Source: DAOLCO01 sp964612555
Lineage (GTDB): Bacteria > Bdellovibrionota_C > UBA2361 > SZUA-149 > DAOLCO01
Direction of reading: 5' to 3'
Assembly (NCBI GenBank): GCA_964612555.1
Contig: CAZTBW010000001.1
Span: 353,549-417,548 of the forward strand
Length of the DNA: 64,000 nucleotides
Part shown: piece after piece, positions 50,664-60,579 of the stretch
Position numbering within the stretch: the first letter of the stretch is position 1
Layout of the letters: each line of letters starts with the position of its first letter
Translations under genes and position numbers: made by a program
The notes under the pieces: model-generated
Database searches by the model: none
Told to the model about the DNA's origin: nothing
Seen by the model: only the letters and a program-made list of their open reading frames with translations

Positions 50664-51707
50664 CTAAAGCTTTTTCTTGTCAGTAAGGTGTTTCGTAAGT
50701 TCAAGTGCCCGGTTCTGATCCATAACTCCAAGAATTTGAGCCATTCTTTTGCCAGGCATTCTTTCTAAAAGTGCAAGTCCTACTTCATTATCAAGTTTCG
50801 CTATTAAACTTGCAGATTCGTTAGGTGCCATAGCACTGTAGACTGAAGCAAGCTGCTCCATACGGGCATTATACTTATGATCTTTCTCCTTTCTCAAAGT
50901 GGAAAGTTTATTGATCAGAGATTTAAGCTCTGTAACTTTTTCACTTACGAGCTGTGCCTGTTGCTGAAGCTCCTGTTCTTTACTATCAAGAATCTTTCTT
51001 CTTCTCTCAAGCTCTACCCGACGCTGATCAAGTTGCAATAATACCCCTCGTTCTATAGGAGAGGTAACCTGGGAAACAAGCTGATTACCTTTTACTCCTT
51101 CATCACTGTTTTCTGCCTCTACCGCCTGATCTCCAATGAATGTAGTCCTGGACAGAAACTCCTGTCCGCCGGTCGGTGAAAGAGACGCTCTTGCGGAAGG
51201 ATTTGATGACGGCTTTTTATTCCAAAAAATCTCTTCAAAAGAACCGTTGTCTTTTGAATAGCGAAGCGTACCAAAAGCAACCAGTAGTAACACAACAAAC
51301 AACGCCGGTATCTTGCTTCCAAAAGAAGAAGTAAAGGGACTATGCTCCACTGTTTTTTTCTTCCCGGAACGTCCTTTGCCTGCGGCACCAAGCCTCAGCA
51401 CCTCCCGTTTTGCTTCTTGAATTCTCTTTTCAAGAGATTGAACACGTAGATGCTGGATGTCTTTATCCGTACTACTGTAAATGTCACTTAAGTCTTCATG
51501 AGTAAGATTTGTTGAAAGCCTTGATGATTTAATAGCACTTTTACTATTCATCAGCATTGACTGAGCGCTTCTCTTTGAAAGTCCCTCTCTGCGCTTCAGT
51601 TCGTTCTGAATGATTTCTGCCATGTCATTTCTCTGCTGCTCAGTCATTCCATTCTTTAACTTGAGCAACTCTATTTCATCTTCATCTGGCATGAGATTTA
51701 TATTCAT
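50664..51707 (-). CDS. MotE-like flagellar motility protein
   Basis: The 347-residue protein has a charged N-terminus, a membrane segment at about 132-150 (KIPALFVVLLLVAFGTL), a long periplasmic coiled coil (about 215-285, rich in Leu/Glu/Arg/Gln) and a C-terminal MgtE-N-like segment YSAMAPNESASLIAKL ... LLERMPGKRMAQILGVMD. This is the MotE pattern; MotE is a periplasmic chaperone for MotC or related stator parts. The long N-terminal cytoplasmic part is larger than usual. It follows fliJ with a one-base overlap. Confidence 0.75.
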   Translation of the reverse strand: MNINLMPDEDEIELLKLKNGMTEQQRNDMAEIIQNELKRREGLSKRSAQSMLMNSKSAIKSSRLSTNLTHEDLSDIYSSTDKDIQHLRVQSLEKRIQEAKREVLRLGAAGKGRSGKKKTVEHSPFTSSFGSKIPALFVVLLLVAFGTLRYSKDNGSFEEIFWNKKPSSNPSARASLSPTGGQEFLSRTTFIGDQAVEAENSDEGVKGNQLVSQVTSPIERGVLLQLDQRRVELERRRKILDSKEQELQQQAQLVSEKVTELKSLINKLSTLRKEKDHKYNARMEQLASVYSAMAPNESASLIAKLDNEVGLALLERMPGKRMAQILGVMDQNRALELTKHLTDKKKL

Positions 51708-52153
51708 TATTCACCATCAAATTCTTGACGCACCGTATGCTGTCGTATTGCTAAGGATTCAATTTCTTTTTTCTCGGTTTTCTTTACTTCCTCCCGAAAC
51801 TCTTCAAACCTCCTCTCTCTAAGCAAAGATAATGCCTTTTCGTCACGAGCTTTAAGGAGAAGCTCCTCCCGGGCAATTTCTACAGCTTTTTCAGCCTCTT
51901 CTATTACTGATGCTTGTTTGACAAGAAGAGATTGAAGAAAAAATTCATATTCTCCCAGCAAAACCAGGTCACCTGCTGTCATAATATTGTCATTACTCAG
52001 CTTGGAACGCTCTTTTTCGACACTTAACTGCTCGTAAATGTGCTCTGCCTGATTTAAATCACTGATTCGCTTTGCAAGCTCTCGCTTTGATCTTGTAGCT
52101 TCTCCTTCTTTGTACTGGCGGACTTTTTCAAGACGAAATTTGAACTTCTTCAT
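51707..52153 (-). CDS. fliJ: Flagellar export chaperone FliJ
   Basis: FliJ is the stalk-like coiled coil that works with the FliI ATPase in flagellar export. The 148-residue protein is a long antiparallel coiled coil throughout, starting KKFKFRLEKVRQYKEGEATR. Position directly after fliI confirms it. Sequence identity in this family is low, so the call rests on shape and context. Confidence 0.88.
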   Translation of the reverse strand: MKKFKFRLEKVRQYKEGEATRSKRELAKRISDLNQAEHIYEQLSVEKERSKLSNDNIMTAGDLVLLGEYEFFLQSLLVKQASVIEEAEKAVEIAREELLLKARDEKALSLLRERRFEEFREEVKKTEKKEIESLAIRQHTVRQEFDGE

Positions 52154-52165
52154 ATGCCGCCCCTA

Positions 52166-53473
52166 TCACGCAGAAAGAATAGCATGAAGCTGTTGCAGGG
52201 TGTCATCCCATGAGCAGTGCTCATGAGGGGTTTGTTTAAGGAAGGAGGTAATTTGATCAATCTTTGCTACTGCCAGATCTATTTTAGGGTTCTGTCCGGA
52301 TTTATACGCCCCAATTGAAATCAGGTCTTCAATCTCCTGATACTGCGCTACAAGTTCTTTTAAAACTCTTGCAAAGGTAACATGATCCTGGCTGACAATA
52401 TCAGACATAACCCGGGAAAGACTGTTCAGTATATCGACCGCAGGATAATGCCCTTTTGCCGCAAGCTTTCTTGAAAGTACAATATGACCATCAATAATAC
52501 CTCTTACCGCATCAGCTATCGGCTCATTCATATCATCACCTTCAACAAGAACAGTATAAAATGCGGTAATTGACCCCTCACCAGGTGTAGTACCAGCCCT
52601 TTCAAGCAGCTTTGGAAGTTGAGCAAACACCGATGGAGTATATCCTGAAGCGGTAGGTGGTTCACCAATCGCAAGCCCCACCTCTCTCTGTGCCATACAA
52701 AAACGAGTTATGGAATCCACCATCAAGGTAACCCGGGCACCCTCATCTCTGAAAAATTCTGCTATTGCAGTAGCAACCATTGCCGCCCGAATACGCATCA
52801 AAGCACTTGAATCACTTGTGGCTACCACAAGAATACTCCTTGCCAGACCTTCAGGACCCAAATCCTTCTCTATAAACTCACGCACCTCTCTACCCCGTTC
52901 CCCCACCAGTGCAATGACGTTGACCTCGGACTGGGCATGACGAGCGATCATTCCCAAAAAGGTTGATTTTCCGACCCCGGAACCTGCCATAATAGCCACC
53001 CGCTGACCACGACCAACGCTCATAAGCCCATTCACCACCTTTATTCCGACATCAAGTGGCTCCTCTACCCGTTTTCGTTGCATAGGCTCCGGTGGTATCT
53101 GAAAGAGAGGCACCTCTGCTTCTGCCGGAGGAAGAGGTTTTCCATCAAGTGGTTTAAGCATAGGGTCAATTACACGACCAAGTAGTCCCCTTGAAACCTG
53201 AACACTATCCCCAAGCCCTCGTGAAATGATAACCGCCCCGGGAGCAAGACCGGTAGTATCTGCAAGAGGCATGAGAAGAACTTTTTCTTTTCTAAACCCT
53301 ACAACTTGTGCCGGTATGATTTTATCAGAAAATCTAATTTCACAGGTGGTACCAATCCCTACCGTTGGACCACTGCCTTCAATTACCAGACCGATAATAT
53401 CAGTAACCACCCCCTGAGCAGTGATTGGCTTGGACTGTTCAATAACGGCGTTGGCACGACTCCAGATATCCAT
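52166..53473 (-). CDS. fliI: Flagellum-specific ATPase FliI
   Basis: FliI energises loading of export substrates. The 435-residue protein has the F1-type ATPase core: Walker A AGSGVGKST near residue 163, VGERGREVREFIE near 190, Walker B VTLMVDSITRF near 248, GEPPTASGYTPSVFAQLPKLLERAG near 273 and GHYPAVDILNSLSRVM near 340. The start overlaps the fliH stop by one base. Confidence 0.96.
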   Translation of the reverse strand: MDIWSRANAVIEQSKPITAQGVVTDIIGLVIEGSGPTVGIGTTCEIRFSDKIIPAQVVGFRKEKVLLMPLADTTGLAPGAVIISRGLGDSVQVSRGLLGRVIDPMLKPLDGKPLPPAEAEVPLFQIPPEPMQRKRVEEPLDVGIKVVNGLMSVGRGQRVAIMAGSGVGKSTFLGMIARHAQSEVNVIALVGERGREVREFIEKDLGPEGLARSILVVATSDSSALMRIRAAMVATAIAEFFRDEGARVTLMVDSITRFCMAQREVGLAIGEPPTASGYTPSVFAQLPKLLERAGTTPGEGSITAFYTVLVEGDDMNEPIADAVRGIIDGHIVLSRKLAAKGHYPAVDILNSLSRVMSDIVSQDHVTFARVLKELVAQYQEIEDLISIGAYKSGQNPKIDLAVAKIDQITSFLKQTPHEHCSWDDTLQQLHAILSA

Positions 53474-54339
53474 TACTCTTTAACCACCGAGAAAAGGTTT
53501 TGTCTGATCTCATTCCACATACTGTCAATTTCAAGATTGATCGTTCCAAACTCACTTTCTATCACACATCCCGACACGATCGTTTCATCCGACTGATAAG
53601 AAACCTCAATCGGGAGCTCCGCTATATCAGCGGGAAGTCCCTCTATATTAATAAATTCATAATCTTCAGGGCTTAGTTTTACCGTAACCGCCTTGGCACC
53701 GGGCACTGAATAAAGTGCCTTTTTAATTATTTCAAAAATATAATCGGGTCTCACATCAACGGTAGTATCAAGAATCTTTTTGGAAACCGCCATGGAAAGC
53801 TCTAGAGCCCGTTTTTCGATATTCTCGGCTTTTTCATTAATGGCAGAACATATCAGGGTTTGAAGTTCAGATAATTTTTGATTGTACTGTTCCTGAATTT
53901 CGGCAAGCTGAGCGGTGTACTGCTCTTCTGCCTGACGCATACCCTCACTAAGCCCCTCCTGGTACCCGGCACTTCTCACCTCTTCAAGTACTTCCTCCGG
54001 AATCTCTACAGGCGCTTCGTCAATTCCCAGCTTTTCGGATTTAAATTGCTGAAAAGAAGGCACTTCAAGAGTTCCCTCAAATATTTCGAACATGGGATCA
54101 ATCCTGAATTGATCAGAAGCAATCACATCAAGTGAAATACCCAGAAATGATGCATTAACATCATATTTCTCAATACCCTCCCACGCCGAAGGTTTATATG
54201 GTGTCGGAATATAATCTTTTTGAGAAACATAGGCAGATCCGGCTTCAAACTTATTTACAGATGAATCTGTTTCAGCATTTTTTTCAACCTCAGAAGGTTC
54301 TTTTTTTTCTTCTTCAAGTCCTTCTTCAACAGTATCCAT
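53473..54339 (-). CDS. fliH: Flagellar assembly protein FliH
   Basis: FliH binds and restrains FliI. The 288-residue protein has an acidic, probably disordered N-terminus (1-115), then SAGYQEGLSEGMRQAEEQYTAQLA (FliH helix with small-residue repeats), and a V-ATPase-E-like C-terminal domain (about 190-288) with ALELSMAVSKKIL and SGCVIESEFGTINLEIDSMW. It lies between fliG and fliI. Confidence 0.92.
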   Translation of the reverse strand: MDTVEEGLEEEKKEPSEVEKNAETDSSVNKFEAGSAYVSQKDYIPTPYKPSAWEGIEKYDVNASFLGISLDVIASDQFRIDPMFEIFEGTLEVPSFQQFKSEKLGIDEAPVEIPEEVLEEVRSAGYQEGLSEGMRQAEEQYTAQLAEIQEQYNQKLSELQTLICSAINEKAENIEKRALELSMAVSKKILDTTVDVRPDYIFEIIKKALYSVPGAKAVTVKLSPEDYEFINIEGLPADIAELPIEVSYQSDETIVSGCVIESEFGTINLEIDSMWNEIRQNLFSVVKE

Positions 54340-54365
54340 TTATTAAACTCTTAATTATTCTCAAG

Positions 54366-55367
54366 TTATACCAGAACGTCATCTCCGCCGGAAGAAATCG
54401 CAATCTTACCTTCCGCTTCAAGTCTTCTAACGATATCAACAACTGATTGTTGAGATTTCTCAACTTCCTTAAGCGGAGTAGGTCCAAGAGAATCAAGATC
54501 ATCCTGAATCATCTCAGCAGCTCGTTGTGAAATGTTTCTGAAGATAAGATCTTTCAATTCAGGGCTTGCGGTCTTAAGAGACATAACCAATTGATCTCTT
54601 GGAACTTCCTTAAGTACGGTCTGGATACTCTTGTCATCAATTTTGTTAATATCTTCAAAAGTAAACATGAGATTCCTGATTTCATCCGCAAGCTCGGGAA
54701 AGGAATCTTCAATTTCTGCAAGAATTCTCTCTTCATTATTACGCTCAACAAAGTTAAGTATATCCGCAGTCGCTTTTGCCCCTCCTACCTCTTCTTCCTC
54801 ACCCATGCTCACTCCACGAAGCTGTGATCTGAGAACCTCTCTCACCTCATCAACCACGTCACTTTTAACATGCTCCAACTGCGCAACCCGCACAAGAACG
54901 TCTGTCTGCAAATCTTCATCCATTTTACTAAGTAAGTCAGCAGCCATATCAGGAGTCATCTTGGTAAGTAAAAAAGCTATCGTCTGGGGGTGTTCTGATT
55001 GTATGAAGTTATCCACGATATTTGAAGGAATGTCTGCGATCAATGTTGAAAGTGGCTCTTTTCTGCTACCGGTAATGTACTCCAGGAGCGAATCGCCCGT
55101 ATCGCTGCCAAATGCCGAACCGATCACATCCTTAGCAAACTCTCTACCATCGACAACCATTGTGTCAGATGCCCGAAGCATTGCAGAGAACTCATTGGCG
55201 ATATCCCGTTGTGCCTCACGACCCACCTCGTGTACACTCATAAAGGCACGACTGAGCTTCTTTACCTCAGTTTCAGTCAAGTACTTCATAACTTCTGCCG
55301 CCAGGTCTTTACCCAGCGACATCAGCACCACAGCAGCTTTTGTAAGATTATTAGCTTCGAGTGACAC
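54366..55367 (-). CDS. fliG: Flagellar motor switch protein FliG
   Basis: FliG forms the cytoplasmic ring that meets the stator. The 333-residue protein has the N domain (TKAAVVLMSLGKDLAAEVMKYL), the middle EHPQTIAFLLTKM (EHPQ motif near 128), and the C-terminal torque helix with DIDKSIQ-like and LMFTFEDINKIDDKSIQTVL (near 237), followed by FRNISQRAAEMIQDDLDSLGP. It follows fliF by 8 bases. A long plus-strand frame over it is an antisense shadow. Confidence 0.96.
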   Translation of the reverse strand: MSLEANNLTKAAVVLMSLGKDLAAEVMKYLTETEVKKLSRAFMSVHEVGREAQRDIANEFSAMLRASDTMVVDGREFAKDVIGSAFGSDTGDSLLEYITGSRKEPLSTLIADIPSNIVDNFIQSEHPQTIAFLLTKMTPDMAADLLSKMDEDLQTDVLVRVAQLEHVKSDVVDEVREVLRSQLRGVSMGEEEEVGGAKATADILNFVERNNEERILAEIEDSFPELADEIRNLMFTFEDINKIDDKSIQTVLKEVPRDQLVMSLKTASPELKDLIFRNISQRAAEMIQDDLDSLGPTPLKEVEKSQQSVVDIVRRLEAEGKIAISSGGDDVLV

Positions 55368-55375
55368 GACTACCT

Positions 55376-57034
55376 CTAAATTCTACCATCATTTAACCAA
55401 TACCTGATAAGGAGTGCCGCCTGCTGAGGATTATCCTTAACCATTCTGGAATTATCAGCAAGAAGCGTTTCAAGCTCCTCAATATCAATTGCGGGTTTTG
55501 CCCTCTCAGGTGTAGATGAAAGCTTCGCTCGTTCCGCTTCAAGTTCCGCTTCAAGTTCTTCAATACCCGCAGGAAGCAGTCTGCTTAAATCCACTTCGGC
55601 ATCTGAAGGAGTAACCAGGAACTTGACCATTGGTTTAATTACAATAAAGAGCGTTACGATAAACAATAACAGCGCCGGTAACCACTCAGTCATACTCCAG
55701 AGCTTCTGCTCAAGCGCAGTCTTTTCAAGCACCGTTAATAAAGACTCATCAGGCTCAACAAAACGTATATTCTCAACCGTTACGGTATCTCCCCGGGCTG
55801 CGTCAAAACCAACGGTTTGCTTAACCAAATTATCAACTTTCCTGACCATTTCAGGAGTAAGCGGAAGGTATCTTTTCTCTTTAATAGCACTTCCTTCTTC
55901 ATCAACGGCTCCCGTATCAACTTCTACATATTGACCGTCAACCAGAACCGCAACCGAGAGTCTATCAATTTTACCGGGATTCTTTACAATTTTACTTACC
56001 GCCCTTGATATTTCATAGTTTTTAAGACTTTCTCGTCTTTTGTTATTACCCTCAGCTCCTCCTGCAAGGATTCCGGTCTGATTAGTAAGATTGGACAAGA
56101 TTCCAGGCACTCCCCCTTCAACGGAAGTTCCACTATTTTCCTCTACCGATCTTTCACTTCTCATTACAGTCCCCGCAGGGTCATAAGACTCTTCTTCCTT
56201 CTCAAGTTTACTGAAATCAATACTTGCAGTTACCCGGGCAACCGACCTTCCGTGCCCAAGAATCTCGGCAAGCATGGTTTCGATTCGCTTACTATAGGAG
56301 TTTTCAATCTCACGCTGGTATTGGAGACTCGTAAGGTCTACTCCATCCGTAGCCTGAGAGTCTTTTTTCTCGTTCAGCATTTTTCCGAACTGATCAAGAA
56401 TGGTAATACCTTCCGGAGTAAGTCGCTCAATACTTCCGGCTACGAGATGGGAAATACCTTTGGTTTGTTGAGGAGTGAGTTCGGTCCCTGCCTTTAACTT
56501 CAACAAAACTGATGCGGTGGGAGGCACATCACGTGAAGCAAAAACGGAACGCTTGGGAGTGGTTATATGAACCCGTGCAGCGGCGACTCCCTCAATTTTT
56601 AGAATTGTTCTCTCAAGTTCTCCCTGAACTGCTCTTACGTAGTTTATATTTTCACCAAAAGATGATAAACCGAGCTTTGCTTCATTCCAGAGTTCATAAC
56701 CAACCTGATCTCCCTTTGGGAGACCACTTGATGCCATATCCAGACGTACTTCATGGACTATTCTGGGTGGAGTAACTTCAACCGTTTTACCATCATTGGT
56801 AAGACGATACCCTATTTTCATATCTTTTAACTTATCAACCACACCGGAAGCATCAGCATCAGATAAGTTTGAATATAATACGGCGTACTCGGGTTGAGTA
56901 GCCCAGTTTGAAACAAACATGATAAGGGTCATACAACCAAAGGCAAGAAGAGGAAGTGCGATCTTTTGAGAAAGGGGAAGGCGCACATAAAAGCCAATAA
57001 TCTGCTCAAACACCGCTCCAAAATCAAATTTCAT
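55376..57034 (-). CDS. fliF: Flagellar MS-ring protein FliF
   Basis: The 552-residue protein builds the MS ring. It has a first membrane segment (about 24-42), the secretin-like ring domain with YAVLYSNLSDADASGVVDKLKDMKIGYRL, the signature VRAVQGELERTILKIEGVAAARVHI, the ring domain with NYEISRAVSKIVKNPGKIDRLSVAVLVDG, a second membrane segment near 440-458 and a cytoplasmic tail ending NPQQAALLIRYWLNDG that binds FliG. It lies between fliE and fliG. Confidence 0.96.
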   Translation of the reverse strand: MKFDFGAVFEQIIGFYVRLPLSQKIALPLLAFGCMTLIMFVSNWATQPEYAVLYSNLSDADASGVVDKLKDMKIGYRLTNDGKTVEVTPPRIVHEVRLDMASSGLPKGDQVGYELWNEAKLGLSSFGENINYVRAVQGELERTILKIEGVAAARVHITTPKRSVFASRDVPPTASVLLKLKAGTELTPQQTKGISHLVAGSIERLTPEGITILDQFGKMLNEKKDSQATDGVDLTSLQYQREIENSYSKRIETMLAEILGHGRSVARVTASIDFSKLEKEEESYDPAGTVMRSERSVEENSGTSVEGGVPGILSNLTNQTGILAGGAEGNNKRRESLKNYEISRAVSKIVKNPGKIDRLSVAVLVDGQYVEVDTGAVDEEGSAIKEKRYLPLTPEMVRKVDNLVKQTVGFDAARGDTVTVENIRFVEPDESLLTVLEKTALEQKLWSMTEWLPALLLFIVTLFIVIKPMVKFLVTPSDAEVDLSRLLPAGIEELEAELEAERAKLSSTPERAKPAIDIEELETLLADNSRMVKDNPQQAALLIRYWLNDGRI

Positions 57035-57074
57035 ATCCTCTCCTTTTATCCCTGAGTACCACTAAATCCGTTCC

Positions 57075-57401
57075 TTAAATCGGTGTCTTGATCAGATCCT
57101 GATATGCCCTCTCAAGACGTTCCTTAATGCCAAGCATAAGAGTTAATGAAACAGATGCTTTCTGCACGGCAATAACCGCTTCATGCGGGTTCTGATCTTC
57201 TCCCAACACACTTCGTTGAATCGCCCGTTCCGCCTCAATTCCTTGCGTGTTAGCCTCTTCATATTTCTGAAGAAGCATCTCTCCAAACGCCACACCTCCG
57301 GAGGACTGCGTCTCTGAACTTTTAGGAGTTACGGACTCAATACCTTTTAAATTTTTTATCAGATTTAACTGATTACTTAATGAACTGTCTCCAACTTTCA
57401 T
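57075..57401 (-). CDS. fliE: Flagellar hook-basal body protein FliE
   Basis: FliE joins the MS ring to the rod. The 108-residue protein ends with the family signature SVLGEDQNPHEAVIAVQKASVSLTLMLGIKERLERAYQDLIKTPI, and its N-terminal third carries Ser/Gly-rich sequence. It follows flgC by 18 bases. Confidence 0.93.
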   Translation of the reverse strand: MKVGDSSLSNQLNLIKNLKGIESVTPKSSETQSSGGVAFGEMLLQKYEEANTQGIEAERAIQRSVLGEDQNPHEAVIAVQKASVSLTLMLGIKERLERAYQDLIKTPI

Positions 57402-57419
57402 ATCAGATTTTCCTGTACG

Positions 57420-57857
57420 TTATAGCCTTGTAAACAAACTTCTTACTGTTTGAGACATTTCTTTAGTAATATTCACAACCTCTGCTGCTGCCTTATACGC
57501 TGCACTTGCAGTAAGCATATTAGTCATTTCAGACACCACATTGATATTTGGATAGGCGACCATACCTGTTTCCTTATCAGCATCAGGATGTCCCGGGTCA
57601 TACACCAGCTCAGGTGCTCTCTCGTCCTGAACCACATCAGCCACCCGAACAGTTTTAAGAGCCGCCTGATCAAGCACCGAATCAAACCTGGAACTCTTCA
57701 CATCATGTGCCTCAAACACCACATCCCGTCTTTTGTAAGGACCTCCTTCTTCTGTCCTGGTTGTTTTCGCATTGGCAATATTACTTGATACCGTGTTAAT
57801 CCGTAGACGGTTGGCACTCATTGCACTTGCCGCTATGTCAAACGCTTTATTCAACAT
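57420..57857 (-). CDS. flgC: Flagellar basal-body rod protein FlgC
   Basis: The 145-residue rod protein starts with the flagellar bb-rod signature AFDIAASAMSANRLRINTVSSNIANAKTTRT (near 5-35) and ends with MVAYPNINVVSEMTNMLTASAAYKAAAEVVNITKEM. It follows flgB by 2 bases. Confidence 0.95.
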   Translation of the reverse strand: MLNKAFDIAASAMSANRLRINTVSSNIANAKTTRTEEGGPYKRRDVVFEAHDVKSSRFDSVLDQAALKTVRVADVVQDERAPELVYDPGHPDADKETGMVAYPNINVVSEMTNMLTASAAYKAAAEVVNITKEMSQTVRSLFTRL

Positions 57858-57859
57858 GA

Positions 57860-58261
57860 CTAAAACCCTCCTGCTCTTCCCATTGCTGCCGCTTTAAGCA
57901 TACGCAATTTTACAGTTAATAAGTTTAAGGCTCCTGAATAACTCCTTGAATTCGCGGATAACTTCCCCATTTGAATATCAAGATCAACATTATTTCCATC
58001 TGCTCCAACATGCATCGAATTATCAAAATATATATGTTCTCCGGAGAGTCCGTTCACATCAAGATGCATCGGGTTGGTTTTTTTCAGTTCATCTTTATTG
58101 GAGCCAAGTGCTTTTTCGATTTCGCTCGCAAAATTCACATCCCGGGCACGAAAATTGGGAGTCTCATTATTTGCGATATTACTCGTAAGAACAGTATGTC
58201 TGCGCAGTGTCAGATCAAGCTTTTTTTCAATTGCCTGAAATGTCGGGTCAAAAAGTTTCAT
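57860..58261 (-). CDS. flgB: Flagellar basal-body rod protein FlgB
   Basis: The 133-residue rod protein has TLRRHTVLTSNIANNETPNFRARDVNF near residue 17 and the C-terminal NNVDLDIQMGKLSANSRSYSGALNLLTVKLRMLKAA. It is the first gene of the basal-body operon. The 170-base gap before it should contain the promoter; I looked for a sigma-54 element there and found only a degenerate match. Confidence 0.95.
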   Translation of the reverse strand: MKLFDPTFQAIEKKLDLTLRRHTVLTSNIANNETPNFRARDVNFASEIEKALGSNKDELKKTNPMHLDVNGLSGEHIYFDNSMHVGADGNNVDLDIQMGKLSANSRSYSGALNLLTVKLRMLKAAAMGRAGGF

Positions 58262-58431
58262 AATAGCCCTCGGGTCTCAAATGTATCCATCGAGTGCAAT
58301 TCCAGTTTCATGCCAGAAACAATCGTTTTATAAGATACTGATTTTTCAACTCTTTTGCTCATATCCCTGTTCTTTCCAAACCTTTTTGCGTCACCATAGC
58401 CTCAAACCGTGTCAATACCCGGACAGAGAGA

Positions 58432-59781
58432 TTACTTTCCCGTATCACCATATTCATGCAATTTATTGCGTAGCGTTCTGATACTGATCCCAAGAAGCTC
58501 AGCCGCTTTTGTTTTATTATTCTCTGTAGCTCTCAGGGTTTCATAGATGAGCATCTTTTCTGCCTCTGACACACTCAGCCCCGCCTTTAAAATACCCTCT
58601 GAGTCATCCCTCTCTCGTTCCTGTAATTTCTCTCTGAGCATAAAATGTTTTAACGAAAGGGTATCTTCCTGACATAATAAAACCGCACGCTCACATGCGT
58701 TTTGGAGCTCTCTTATGTTTCCTGGCCAGTGGTAAGCCGAAAGCGTTTTTAAAAGATCTTCAGAAATTTTCTTTGGCTCTCCTTCAGAAAATTTTCTTAC
58801 AAAATATTGAACAAGAGGCTGAACATCATCAGCACGTTCACGAAGGGGAGGAATATGTAGGGGAATAACATTAAGACGATAATACAAGTCTTCTCTAAAA
58901 TCGCCGGCATCTACTGCCCTCTGCATATCCCTGTTTGTAGTTGCAACTACCCGAACCTGTACCGGTATTGGTTTTCCTCCACCAACCCGATCCACTTCCC
59001 GTTCCTGAAGAACCCTGAGAAGCTTAGCCTGAAGCGAAAGTGGCATTTCTGTTACTTCATCCAGAAGCAGCGTTCCTCCATTCGCCTGTTCAAATTTACC
59101 TATTCTCGTGGAAAGTGCTCCTGTAAAAGCCCCTTTTTCATGTCCGAAAAGTTCACTTTCCAAAAGATTTTCAGGTAGCGCCGCACAATTCACCGCCACA
59201 AATGAACCATTGATATTCTTGTTACTTACATGGAGTAAACGAGCTATAAGTTCCTTACCAGTTCCGGATTCACCCTGAATAAGAATATTGGCAGAGCTTG
59301 AGGCTACATGTGTAACCATCTTTATCAGCTCTCTCATTTCTGCATTATTGGTGATTATTGCAACATCATCCTTATTACTTCTCTTGTTCTGTTCCGGACT
59401 GGCACTTCGACTGGTTTTAATTGTTTTACCACCCTGAATTCTTTCAAGGAGAGACTCCAGATCTTCTATAGAGAATGGTTTAGTTATAAAATCATAGGCA
59501 CCAAGCCTCATAACATCAACTGCCTGAGAGATAGTCCCGTATGCGGTAATCATAACGATTGGAACTTGCGGATACGCTTTATTTACTTCCTTCAGGAGTT
59601 CTTCTCCGGAGCACACGGGCATTCTCATATCCGAGATGACAAGATCAAAGCTTTTCTTTTCAAGCTGCTCAAATGCTTCTTTCCCGTTAGTAGCCGTAAA
59701 GACAGTCGCACCAAGTCTTCCAAGACTGGTTTCCATTGCACTTCTCATCTGCACTTCATCGTCTACTACCAGAATGTTCAT
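58432..59781 (-). CDS. NtrC-type response regulator of flagellar genes (FleR/FlrC-like)
   Basis: I take the ATG at 59779-59781 (449 residues) because GGAGAAGGA lies just before it; an ATG five codons earlier is possible. Domains: receiver (1-118, phospho-acceptor Asp-51, Lys in ITKPFS), sigma-54 AAA+ (Walker A GESGTGKE near 165, GAFTGA, Walker B LLDEVTE) and Fis-type HTH at the end (TKAAELLGISIRTLRNKLHEYG). It would activate the class of flagellar operons that follow, after phosphorylation by the kinase encoded just upstream. It is 12-28 bases after that kinase gene. Confidence 0.9.
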   Translation of the reverse strand: MNILVVDDEVQMRSAMETSLGRLGATVFTATNGKEAFEQLEKKSFDLVISDMRMPVCSGEELLKEVNKAYPQVPIVMITAYGTISQAVDVMRLGAYDFITKPFSIEDLESLLERIQGGKTIKTSRSASPEQNKRSNKDDVAIITNNAEMRELIKMVTHVASSSANILIQGESGTGKELIARLLHVSNKNINGSFVAVNCAALPENLLESELFGHEKGAFTGALSTRIGKFEQANGGTLLLDEVTEMPLSLQAKLLRVLQEREVDRVGGGKPIPVQVRVVATTNRDMQRAVDAGDFREDLYYRLNVIPLHIPPLRERADDVQPLVQYFVRKFSEGEPKKISEDLLKTLSAYHWPGNIRELQNACERAVLLCQEDTLSLKHFMLREKLQERERDDSEGILKAGLSVSEAEKMLIYETLRATENNKTKAAELLGISIRTLRNKLHEYGDTGK

Positions 59782-59808
59782 TCCTTCTCCAATCATAGTA
59801 ACACCATC

Positions 59809-60567
59809 CTAGTTTAAAAATTTAATTTTTACCCGGGTACCCATAGAAATCTCAGATTGCACCTCTATTGTTCCTCCATGTGCCTTTACCAGAGAATAAA
59901 CAATCGCAAGCCCCAGCCCTGTTCCTTTTTCCCTGGTTGTAAAAAAAGGATCGTACATCCTCTCTTTCACCTCTTCACTCATTCCCTTACCATTATCGCA
60001 TACCAAAAGAGTCCAGCATGCCGAATCGGAGTGATCAATTGAAATTTGAACATGATGGGGAAGATTCGAGAGAGACTCCTCGGAACACGCATCCAGTGCG
60101 TTTTTACTCAAATTAAGAACAATCTGACCAAGAACGTATGGATCCATCATAAAGGACTCTTCTCCCGACTCCTCCCATGAGAGAAACAATCCTGCATCAC
60201 AGTCCTTTTCAGGTAAACCTGAAACGATAGCAAGGTGCTCATAAGACGAGGATACATATCTGCATGTTTCTGACAGAAACATTTTTGCGCTTCCATATTC
60301 CTTCTTTGAAACCGTAATATCCTTGGTAAACAGCAAACAATTGGAAACAATATGGGATAGACTGGAGATTCCCTGTTGTATATGATTCACCAGTTCAAGT
60401 TTTGAACTATCATCTTTTACTTCTCTTTTAAGCACACTACAGTACAGCTCCATACTGCCAAGCGGGTTTCTTATTTCGTGTGCAAGAGAAGCCGCCATTT
60501 GCCCCATAGCTACGAGTCTTCCGGTATGATCTTCAGTATAGGCTTGTTCAGCGAGTATATCTTTCAT
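59809..60567 (-). CDS. Soluble histidine kinase of flagellar regulation (FleS/FlrB-like)
   Basis: The 252-residue kinase has no membrane segment and almost no sensory domain: the H-box ASLAHEIRNPLGS begins near residue 26 (His-30), followed by the N-box LNLSKNALDAC, G1 CDNGKGMSEEV, F-box YDPFFTTR and G2 EKGTGLGLAIVYSLV. It is thus a short cytosolic kinase that probably senses flagellar assembly state through a partner. The cognate regulator is encoded immediately downstream. Confidence 0.9.
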   Translation of the reverse strand: MKDILAEQAYTEDHTGRLVAMGQMAASLAHEIRNPLGSMELYCSVLKREVKDDSSKLELVNHIQQGISSLSHIVSNCLLFTKDITVSKKEYGSAKMFLSETCRYVSSSYEHLAIVSGLPEKDCDAGLFLSWEESGEESFMMDPYVLGQIVLNLSKNALDACSEESLSNLPHHVQISIDHSDSACWTLLVCDNGKGMSEEVKERMYDPFFTTREKGTGLGLAIVYSLVKAHGGTIEVQSEISMGTRVKIKFLN

Positions 60568-60579
60568 TGATAAAACCTG

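Noticed and set aside
54631..55407. Plus-strand 258-codon Ser-rich frame
   Set aside because: Antisense shadow of fliG, with composition that mirrors the real gene.
58262..58431. Sigma-54 promoter upstream of flgB
   Set aside because: A TGGCAT element is present on the minus strand, but the GC dinucleotide is not at the required distance, so it is too weak to call.
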